From: Pseudomonas fluorescens
GTDB lineage: Bacteria > Pseudomonadota > Gammaproteobacteria > Pseudomonadales > Pseudomonadaceae
Reading direction: 5' to 3'
NCBI RefSeq assembly: GCF_001623525.1
Contig: NZ_CP015225.1
Coordinates: 6,026,501-6,090,500 of the forward strand
DNA: 64,000 nucleotides
Both the position numbers and the translations under genes were made by a program. Positions 57,744-64,000 of the stretch are shown here, piece by piece. The notes under the pieces were generated by a model. The model worked only from the letters and a program-made list of their open reading frames with translations, did no database searches and was not told where the DNA came from. Every line of letters begins with the position of its first letter. Position 1 is the first letter of the stretch.

Positions 57744-59048
57744 ATGACTCAACTTTCCCCTGCCCGTAGCTGGGTCGCCTGTGCCAACGGCCATGCGGAC
57801 TTCCCGTTGCAGAACCTGCCCTTGGGTATCTTCAGTGTCGATGGTGGTGCCCTGCGCAGCGGCGTGGCGATTGGCGAGCGGATTTTCGATCTGCAGGCGG
57901 CGCTGCACGCGGGCTTGTTTGACGGCGCTGCACGCCAAGCTGTCGAAGCCATGGCCGACGGCCAGTTGAATGGGTTTTTCGACCTGGGCCGAGGCGCCCG
58001 GGTTGCCCTGCGTGAGCGACTGCTGGAACTGCTGCGCGAGGACAGCCCCCTGCGGGGCGAGGTCGAAGCCCAGGGCGCGAAACTGCTGCTCCTCGCTGCC
58101 GACTGCCAGATGCACCTGCCGGCCAGGATCAACGACTACACCGACTTCTACGTCGGTATCGAGCACGCGCAGAATGTCGGCAAGCTGTTCCGCCCCGACA
58201 ATCCGTTGCTGCCCAACTACAAATACGTCCCCATCGGTTACCACGGTCGCGCCTCGACCATTCGCCCGTCCGGCACCGACGTGCGCCGCCCCAAGGGCCA
58301 GACCCTGCCGGCCGGCCAGACCGAGCCGACGTTCGGCCCGTGTGCACGGCTGGACTATGAGCTGGAGCTAGGCATCTGGATCGGCAAGGGCAATGCCTTG
58401 GGCGAACCGATCCCCATCGGCGATGCCGCCGAGCATATTGGCGGGTTCTGCCTGCTCAACGACTGGTCGGCCCGGGATATCCAGGCCTGGGAATACCAGC
58501 CTTTGGGACCGTTTCTGTCGAAGAGTTTCCTGACCAGTATTTCGCCATGGGTGGTAACGGCTGAAGCCCTGGAACCGTTCCGTCGTCCGCAACCGGCACG
58601 CCCGCAAGGCGATCCGCAACCGCTGCCGTATTTGCTGGACAAGCGTGACCAGGCCGGTGGTGCCTTCGACATCGAATTGGAAGTCCTGTTGCTGACCGAG
58701 GCCATGGGCGAGCAAAACCTGCCGGCCCAGCGCCTGACCCTGAGCAACACCCAGTATATGTACTGGACCGTGGCGCAAATGGTCGCGCATCACAGCGTCA
58801 ACGGTTGTCAGTTGCAGGCCGGCGACCTGTTTGGCTCGGGCACCTTGTCGGGCCCTGAAAACCATCAATTCGGCAGCCTGCTGGAAATCACCGAAGGCGG
58901 TAAAAAACCGATCGAATTGGCGTCTGGCGAAGTGCGCCGATTCCTCGAGGACGGTGACGAAATCATCTTGCGGGCCCGTTGCCGCCGCGAGGGCTTCGCG
59001 TCCATCGGCTTCGGCGAGTGCCGGGGCAAGATCCTGCCGGCGAGTTGA
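57744..59048 (+). CDS. fahA: Fumarylacetoacetase
   Basis: A 434-residue hydrolase splitting fumarylacetoacetate into fumarate and acetoacetate. The N-terminal domain ends around DFYVGIEHAQNVGKLFRPDN, and the catalytic metal-binding part includes LDYELELGIWIGKG and FCLLNDWSARDIQAWEYQPLGPF. It starts 3 bp after hmgA. Confidence 0.95.
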   Translation: MTQLSPARSWVACANGHADFPLQNLPLGIFSVDGGALRSGVAIGERIFDLQAALHAGLFDGAARQAVEAMADGQLNGFFDLGRGARVALRERLLELLREDSPLRGEVEAQGAKLLLLAADCQMHLPARINDYTDFYVGIEHAQNVGKLFRPDNPLLPNYKYVPIGYHGRASTIRPSGTDVRRPKGQTLPAGQTEPTFGPCARLDYELELGIWIGKGNALGEPIPIGDAAEHIGGFCLLNDWSARDIQAWEYQPLGPFLSKSFLTSISPWVVTAEALEPFRRPQPARPQGDPQPLPYLLDKRDQAGGAFDIELEVLLLTEAMGEQNLPAQRLTLSNTQYMYWTVAQMVAHHSVNGCQLQAGDLFGSGTLSGPENHQFGSLLEITEGGKKPIELASGEVRRFLEDGDEIILRARCRREGFASIGFGECRGKILPAS

Positions 59049-59058
59049 GGGGCAGGGC

Positions 59059-59694
59059 ATGGAGCTCTACACCTACTACCGCTCCACCTCGTCCTATCGG
59101 GTGCGCATTGCGTTGGCGCTCAAGGGGCTGGATTACCAGGCCTTGCCCGTCAACTTGATCGCTGCGCCTGGGGGCGAGCATCGCCAGCCGGCCTATCTGG
59201 CGATCAACCCCCAGGGCCGGGTACCGGCGTTGCGTACCGATGAGGGCGCGCTGCTGGTGCAATCGCCCGCCATCATCGAATACTTGGAGGAACGCTATCC
59301 ACAGGTGCCGCTGCTCAGCGCCGACCTGACGGTGCGCGCCCATGAGCGTGGCGTCGCCGCGCTGATCGGTTGCGATATTCACCCCCTGCACAACGTCAGC
59401 GTGCTCAACAAATTGCGGCAGTGGGGCCACGATGAAACGCAGGTGACGGAGTGGATCGGGCACTGGATCAGCCAGGGATTGGCGGCCGTGGAGCAGTTGA
59501 TGGGTGACGACGGTTATTGCTTCGGTGCAGCGCCGGGGCTGGCGGATGTGTACCTGATCCCGCAGTTGTACGCGGCTGAGCGGTTCAATGTGTCTTTGCA
59601 GGCGTATCCACGGATTCGTCGGGTCGCGGCATTGGCGGCTGGGCATCCGGCGTTCCAACAGGCGCACCCGGCGAATCAGCCGGATACCCCCTGA
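59059..59694 (+). CDS. maiA: Maleylacetoacetate isomerase
   Basis: A 211-residue zeta-class glutathione transferase converting maleylacetoacetate to fumarylacetoacetate. The active-site motif YYRSTSSYRVRIAL is at the N-terminus, with the C-terminal helical domain (IHPLHNVSVL). The ATG at 59059 is 10 bp after the fahA stop, completing the operon. Confidence 0.94.
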   Translation: MELYTYYRSTSSYRVRIALALKGLDYQALPVNLIAAPGGEHRQPAYLAINPQGRVPALRTDEGALLVQSPAIIEYLEERYPQVPLLSADLTVRAHERGVAALIGCDIHPLHNVSVLNKLRQWGHDETQVTEWIGHWISQGLAAVEQLMGDDGYCFGAAPGLADVYLIPQLYAAERFNVSLQAYPRIRRVAALAAGHPAFQQAHPANQPDTP

Positions 59695-59726
59695 GGGCCC
59701 GCACGGGTCTGAAGGCCAGGTGATCT

Positions 59727-59822
59727 TGTGGCGAGGGAGCTTGCTCCCGCTCGGTTGCGCAGCAACCGCCGAAAAGCTTGGGGCCGCTTCGCGTCCCAGC
59801 GGGAGCAAGCTCCCTCGCCACA
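59727..59822. repeat. REP pair (REPIN), long-arm family, copy 10
   Basis: TGTGGCGAGGGAGCTTGCTC arms with a short core, between maiA and the convergent SirB1-like gene. Confidence 0.9.
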
Positions 59823-59856
59823 GGGCCGTCATCGCTCCTGAACAAAGTCCACCGGT

Positions 59857-60660
59857 TCAATGCACCACAGAATTCGGCGGCAAATGCCCCAGCCGCTCCG
59901 TCAGTCGGATTCGCTGGATCGGATCGTCGCTGAGCATCAGGGCGTGCTCCAGGTCGAAGCGTTCGGCGTTGGGGCAATCGAGTCGCTGGTACAGGCTGGC
60001 GCGGGCCAGGTAGTCGGCGGCGCTGGCGTTTCCCAGTTCCAGTACCCGTTCGGCGTCGATCAAGGCGGCGATGTAATCGTCGTTCGCCAGATGCAGTTGA
60101 CGCAGGTTGCGCGACAGGCGCTGCAGCATCTGCATCGGCTCGGCATTGACCAGGTGTTCAGCCTTGAGCTGCATGTTCGCGCCGTATTGGCGCTGTAGCA
60201 GTTCCCGACAGTCATTGGGGTACAACCGACGGCCGCCGCACGGATCGAGCAGGTGATCGGCGCCGGGTACCTTCAACAGGAAATGCCCGGGGAAATTGAC
60301 ACCGACCATCGGAATTTCCAGGCCTCGGGCCAGTTCCAGAGCAATCAGCCCGAGAGCCAGGGGCTGCCCGCGTTTGCGTGCCAGGACTTTGTCCAGCAAC
60401 GCCGCTCGTGGTCGCAGAGGCGTGAAGTCGTCCTGGGCGAAGCCCAAGTCATTGAGCCGTCGCAGCAAGGGCTGGCCCAGTTCGCTGACAGGCAGCATCG
60501 GCAGGCCATGGCTGACCCGCTGTTGCAGCTCCTTGAAATCCTTCAGCAAGGCCGGTACGTCGACCTCGCGATCATGTTCGGCGGCGATCCACAGCGCCGC
60601 TTCGAACAGCGCCGGTGGGGAGCGGTGCAGACAATCAAAAAAGGCTTGGCGCGGTTTCAT
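59857..60660 (-). CDS. SirB1-family protein (transglutaminase-like, TPR-like tail)
   Basis: A 267-residue cytoplasmic protein. The N-terminal transglutaminase-like region contains LARKRGQPLALGLIALELARGLEIPMVGVNFPGHFLLK, and the C-terminal half is helical with tetratricopeptide-like character. The family is uncharacterised in function. It is divergent from the dehydrogenase gene at 60848. Confidence 0.82.
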   Translation of the reverse strand: MKPRQAFFDCLHRSPPALFEAALWIAAEHDREVDVPALLKDFKELQQRVSHGLPMLPVSELGQPLLRRLNDLGFAQDDFTPLRPRAALLDKVLARKRGQPLALGLIALELARGLEIPMVGVNFPGHFLLKVPGADHLLDPCGGRRLYPNDCRELLQRQYGANMQLKAEHLVNAEPMQMLQRLSRNLRQLHLANDDYIAALIDAERVLELGNASAADYLARASLYQRLDCPNAERFDLEHALMLSDDPIQRIRLTERLGHLPPNSVVH

Positions 60661-60847
60661 CGAACTCTCCGGGCTACGCTCCCGTTTTAGCCCTGCCGTG
60701 GATTTTCGTCCAGTCTCGGACAGAGGCTATGACAGGTTATGCCGAAAAAGACTGAGCACCGTGGCGACTTATTCCTGCGTGCTCCAGCAAATTTCGACTG
60801 CGCGCCTATACTGGCGAAACAAACAAAAGTGATTCGGGAGCCTTTCG

Positions 60848-61867
60848 ATGTTTGCTCTCATGCAAAGCTCCCGCCTTGAATCGCTGCACCTAAGCGTAGA
60901 CCCGGCAACCGGGTTGAAGGCGGTGATTGCCATTCATTGCAGTCGTCCGGGGCCCGCCCTGGGGGGTTGTCGTTATCTTGCCTACCCCGACGACGAAAGT
61001 GCCGTGGCTGATGCCGTACGCCTGGCCCAAGGCATGAGTTACAAGGCGGCGCTGGCCGGCTTGCCGGTGGGGGGCGGGGTGGCGGTGATCATGCGCCCCG
61101 CCCATGTCGAGAGTCGGGCAGCGTTGTTCGAAGCCTTTGGTCGTTGTATCGAGCAGTTGGACGGTCGCTATATCACGGCCATCGACAGCGGCACGTCAGT
61201 GGCCGACATGGATTGCATCGCCCAGCAGACTCGCCATGTCACCAGCACCACCGCCTCGGGAGACCCTGCGCCCCACGCGGCGATGGGGGTTTTTGCCGGT
61301 ATCCGTGCCACCGCCATGGCCCGCCTGGGCAGCGATAACCTCGAAAGCCTGCGGGTGGCGATCCAGGGCCTGGGCAACGTCGGTTATGCCCTGGCCGAAC
61401 AACTGCACGCCGCAGGTGCCGAGCTGCTGGTCAGTGACATTGACCCAGGCAAGGTGCAATTGGCGATGGAGCAACTCGGCGCCCATCCGATCGCCAACGA
61501 CGCGCTGCTCAGCACGCCCTGCGACATCCTTGCTCCTTGCGGGCTGGGTGGGGTGCTCAACAGCCAAAGCGTGGCACAACTGCGCTGCTCGGCCGTTGCC
61601 GGCTCGGCCCATAATCAGTTGAGCAACCTGCAAGTGGCCGACCAGTTGGAAAGACGTGGAATCCTCTATGCGCCGGACTATGTGATCAACTCTGGTGGCC
61701 TGATCTACGTCGCCCTGAAGCATCGCGGCGAAGAGCTGTCGACGATCACCGCGCATTTGTCGAAGATCGGTGCCCGGCTTACGGAAGTCTTTGCCCACGC
61801 CCAGGCGGAGAAGCGCTCACCGGCCCGGGTGGCCGATGAGCTGGCGGAGCGTTTGTTGTACCGCTGA
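60848..61867 (+). CDS. Glu/Leu/Phe/Val dehydrogenase family protein lacking the catalytic lysine
   Basis: A 339-residue protein of the Leu/Val dehydrogenase type. The substrate lysine Lys66 (GMSYKAALAGL) and the NAD fold (IQGLGNVGYALAEQL) are present. At the position of the catalytic general-base lysine (GGGK in LeuDH) this protein reads GGGV, with Val78 encoded by GTG at 61079-61081. Normal dehydrogenase activity is therefore doubtful. The rest is intact, so this is not a frameshift. A possible role is an altered activity or a regulatory one. Pseudomonas homologues are usually annotated as leucine dehydrogenase. Confidence 0.85.
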   Translation: MFALMQSSRLESLHLSVDPATGLKAVIAIHCSRPGPALGGCRYLAYPDDESAVADAVRLAQGMSYKAALAGLPVGGGVAVIMRPAHVESRAALFEAFGRCIEQLDGRYITAIDSGTSVADMDCIAQQTRHVTSTTASGDPAPHAAMGVFAGIRATAMARLGSDNLESLRVAIQGLGNVGYALAEQLHAAGAELLVSDIDPGKVQLAMEQLGAHPIANDALLSTPCDILAPCGLGGVLNSQSVAQLRCSAVAGSAHNQLSNLQVADQLERRGILYAPDYVINSGGLIYVALKHRGEELSTITAHLSKIGARLTEVFAHAQAEKRSPARVADELAERLLYR

Positions 61868-61876
61868 AAAGCCAAT

Positions 61877-61905
61877 TGTGGGAGCGAGCTCTCACAGGTT
61901 TTTCT
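61877..61905 (+). terminator. Short REP-derived hairpin after the dehydrogenase gene
   Basis: TGTGGGAGCGAGCTCTCACA (61877-61896) is a collapsed single-arm form of the short REP family; the two halves pair, and GGTTTTT follows, so it can act as an intrinsic terminator. Confidence 0.6.
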
Positions 61906-61948
61906 GGTGCTCACAGACTGACTATTCCCGCCAACAAAACACCACCCC

Positions 61949-62078
61949 TGTGGCGAGGGAGCTTGCTCCCGCTCGGCGGCGCAGCCGTCGTAAAACCGGC
62001 TGACGCGGTCTGCCTGAACGGTCGCAGTGATCCAATGGGGCCGCTTCGCAGCCCAGCGGGAGCAAGCTCCCTCGCCAC
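61949..62078. repeat. REP pair (REPIN), long-arm family, copy 11 (long core)
   Basis: TGTGGCGAGGGAGCTTGCTC arms with a long core, between the dehydrogenase gene and the convergent glyA. Confidence 0.9.
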
Positions 62079-62126
62079 GGTTTGTGCTCGCCTCTATTGC
62101 ATTGCGCTTAACCGACGGGTGTTGGC

Positions 62127-63365
62127 TTACCTCAACAGATACACCGGAAAGCATTCGCACAAATGCATCACTCGACGCCGGGTGTTGTCCAGGCGTGCTG
62201 CGTTGTCCGGCTGTTCCAGCAGGTCGGCGATCAAGTTCGCGACTTCGGCACATTCCGCTTCACCAAAGCCACGGGTGGTCAGCGCCGGCGTGCCGATGCG
62301 AATGCCGCTGGTGATGGCCGGTTTCTGCGGATCGTTGGGGATCGCGTTTTTGTTCAAGGTGATATGGGCGCTTTCCAGCAACGCTTCGGCGTCTTTGCCG
62401 GTTATGTTCATCGAGCGCAGATCGAGCAGGAACATGTGGCAATCGGTACCGCCGGACACCACCCGCAAGCCGCGTCGGGTCAGGACGTCGGCCATGACGC
62501 GGGCGTTGTCGATCACCCGCTGCTGGTAATGCTTGAACCCGTCGCCCAAGGCTTCGTTGAACGCCACGGCCTTGGCGGCGATGACGTGCATCAGCGGGCC
62601 GCCCTGGTACACCGGGAAAATCGTCTTGTCGAGCAGGGCTCCATATTGCGCCTTGGCCAGAATCAGGCCGCCGCGCGGGCCGCGCAAGGTCTTGTGGGTG
62701 GTGGAGGTGATGAAGTCGGCGATGCCAACCGGCGACGGATAGACGCCCGCGGCGATCAAGCCGGCGTAGTGCGCCATGTCCACCATCAGGTAGGCACCGA
62801 TTTCATCGCAGATCTTGCGAAAGCGCTGGAAGTCGATGGTCCGCGAATAGGCCGAGGCCCCGGCGATGATCATCTTCGGCCGGTGTTCCCTGGCCAGGGC
62901 TTCCATTTCTTCGTAGTCGAGGGTTTCGGTTTCCGTGTCCAGGCCATAGGAAAATGCCCGGTAGATCTTGCCGGAAAAATTCACCGAGGCGCCGTGGGTC
63001 AGGTGGCCGCCATGGGCCAGGGACATGCCCAGGATGGTATCGCCGGGTTCAAGTACCGCCAGGAAAACCGCCTGGTTGGCTTGGGAGCCGGAGTGCGGCT
63101 GCACGTTGACGTATTCGCAGTTGAACAGCTTGCGAGCGCGTTCGATGGCCAGGTTCTCGATTTCATCGACGACCTTGCAGCCGCCGTAGTAACGCTTGCC
63201 CGGATAGCCTTCGGCGTATTTGTTGGTGAGCACGGAACCCTGGGCCTGGAGCACTTCCTCGCTGACATAGTTTTCCGAAGCGATCAGCTCCAGGTGGGTT
63301 TCCTGGCGGTTGCGCTCGCGGTCGATCAGGCGGGCAAGGGTGGGGTCGAAATTTTGCAGGCTCAT
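62127..63365 (-). CDS. glyA: Serine hydroxymethyltransferase
   Basis: A 412-residue PLP enzyme converting serine and tetrahydrofolate to glycine and methylene-tetrahydrofolate. The Schiff-base lysine is in [14 protein letters not shown], and [34 protein letters not shown] is the family N-terminal block. Full length. It follows the threonine synthase-like gene by 11 bp. Pseudomonads often have more than one glyA, and this copy may be the one tied to amino-acid metabolism rather than the essential one. Confidence 0.94.
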   Translation of the reverse strand: MSLQNFDPTLARLIDRERNRQETHLELIASENYVSEEVLQAQGSVLTNKYAEGYPGKRYYGGCKVVDEIENLAIERARKLFNCEYVNVQPHSGSQANQAVFLAVLEPGDTILGMSLAHGGHLTHGASVNFSGKIYRAFSYGLDTETETLDYEEMEALAREHRPKMIIAGASAYSRTIDFQRFRKICDEIGAYLMVDMAHYAGLIAAGVYPSPVGIADFITSTTHKTLRGPRGGLILAKAQYGALLDKTIFPVYQGGPLMHVIAAKAVAFNEALGDGFKHYQQRVIDNARVMADVLTRRGLRVVSGGTDCHMFLLDLRSMNITGKDAEALLESAHITLNKNAIPNDPQKPAITSGIRIGTPALTTRGFGEAECAEVANLIADLLEQPDNAARLDNTRRRVMHLCECFPVYLLR

Positions 63366-63376
63366 GGTGCGATTCC

Positions 63377-64000
63377 CTAGATAAGCGCCTCGGCCAGCGG
63401 CGCAGTCACGTGATGCGGCAACACCCGTGGCTGGCTTTTGGTCGAGTCGGATAGAAAAATGGAGGTGTCTTTCAAACCGCTGCCGGTGATCAGGATCACG
63501 GCGGTTTGCGGTGTGTCGGGGTGTATTTCGGCGTACTTGAGCAGACCGGCGAAGGCACTGGCGGCGCCGGCTTCTGGAAACACGCCGGTGCTGGCGGCCA
63601 ATCTCGAGGCGGCGGCGACAATGCTCGGATCACTGACACAGATGAACTCACCGCCGCTGGCGGTGACCGCACGCATGGCCTTGAGGCGATCACGCGGCAG
63701 CGCCACATTGATGCTGCTGGCCAGGCTGGTGGGGGGGCGGCGCTCGGTTTTCTGCATCGAGCGGTCGTTGCGCCAGGCGCGGTACATGAAGTTGCTGTGC
63801 TCGGCCTGCACGCCGATCAGGCGTGGGATGCGTTCGATCCAGCCCAATTGCAGCAAGTCGAAAAAGCCTTTGTAGACCGAGCCCAGGATGCAGCCGTTGC
63901 CGACGGGCACGAACACCAGGTCCGGCACTTGCCAGTTGAGTTGTTCGCACATCTCGAAGGCGACGGTCTTCTTGCCTTCGCTCATGTACGAGTTGATCCC
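63377..64000 (-). CDS. Threonine synthase-like PLP enzyme, C-terminal part (cut by window edge)
   Basis: The visible 207 residues ([21 protein letters not shown] ... [20 protein letters not shown]) match the second half of a bacterial-type threonine synthase, with the GNG phosphate-binding loop. The N-terminal part with the PLP lysine lies beyond the window. It is just upstream of glyA in the same direction, so the pair probably share one transcript and could turn a homoserine precursor into threonine and glycine. Confidence 0.8.
   Translation of the reverse strand, partial: GINSYMSEGKKTVAFEMCEQLNWQVPDLVFVPVGNGCILGSVYKGFFDLLQLGWIERIPRLIGVQAEHSNFMYRAWRNDRSMQKTERRPPTSLASSINVALPRDRLKAMRAVTASGGEFICVSDPSIVAAASRLAASTGVFPEAGAASAFAGLLKYAEIHPDTPQTAVILITGSGLKDTSIFLSDSTKSQPRVLPHHVTAPLAEALI

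Overview
The window is a gene-dense chromosomal segment of a Pseudomonas, most likely from the P. fluorescens complex. The evidence is the set of lineage-typical genes (algW, mqo, hmgR/hmgA/fahA/maiA, folM-folE-folX, cysD-cysNC, pta, trxB, uraA-upp), the high GC content and the many REP/REPIN repeats between genes. I see no prophage, insertion sequence, CRISPR array, rRNA or tRNA. All genes appear chromosomal, and both window ends cut a gene (phrB at the left, a threonine synthase-like gene at the right).

Layout. 1-5.5 kb: a leftward photoprotection block of renalase, rudS (tRNA 4-thiouridine desulfidase), a MerR/LitR-type regulator and phrB (photolyase), then rightward TIGR01777 and hemH. 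5.6-10.6 kb: uraA-upp, divergent hpt, a WbuC-type cupin and a SulP transporter. 10.8-19.2 kb: small conserved Pseudomonas proteins, mqo, a YajG lipoprotein, an acyltransferase, a CPXCG protein, a DUF2007 protein and an unusual HMCES/YedK homologue. 19.3-22.1 kb: a TonB receptor with a DUF4198 partner. 22.4-31.5 kb: algW, a Nif3-like protein, cysD/cysNC, an acyltransferase, pta, a DUF3565 protein and an FKBP. 31.6-38.3 kb: glutathione peroxidase, an old yellow enzyme, a glycosyltransferase, cysZ, trxB and a class III aminotransferase. 38.6-41.0 kb: HopJ-like, DUF1244, folX, folE and folM. 41.2-44.9 kb: a monooxygenase-like membrane protein, a second LitR-type regulator, a PilZ-like protein, a short LOV photoreceptor and a flavodoxin. 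45-47.9 kb: aldolase, hydrolase and SDR. 48.6-54.7 kb: DUF1302, DUF1329 and a large LuxR regulator. 55.5-59.7 kb: homogentisate catabolism. 59.9-64 kb: SirB1-like, an amino-acid dehydrogenase homologue, glyA and a threonine synthase-like gene.

The main biological story is a probable blue-light response in two places about 40 kb apart. The 41-44 kb cluster encodes a short LOV protein with the photoactive Cys53 and a class II LitR-like MerR regulator. The 0.2-3.4 kb cluster encodes a paralogous regulator with photoprotection enzymes (photolyase, RudS, renalase). Its two promoters carry paired TGTACA-type half-sites with identical spacing. These look like operators for the LitR-type regulators. 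The connection is inferred from sequence and from published work on LitR/LOV in P. putida, not shown here.

Other points of note are an amino-acid dehydrogenase homologue lacking the catalytic lysine, a YedK/HMCES homologue lacking two active-site residues, a truncated AmiD-type amidase, and eleven long REPIN-type repeats in two arm-sequence subfamilies plus a second shorter REP family.
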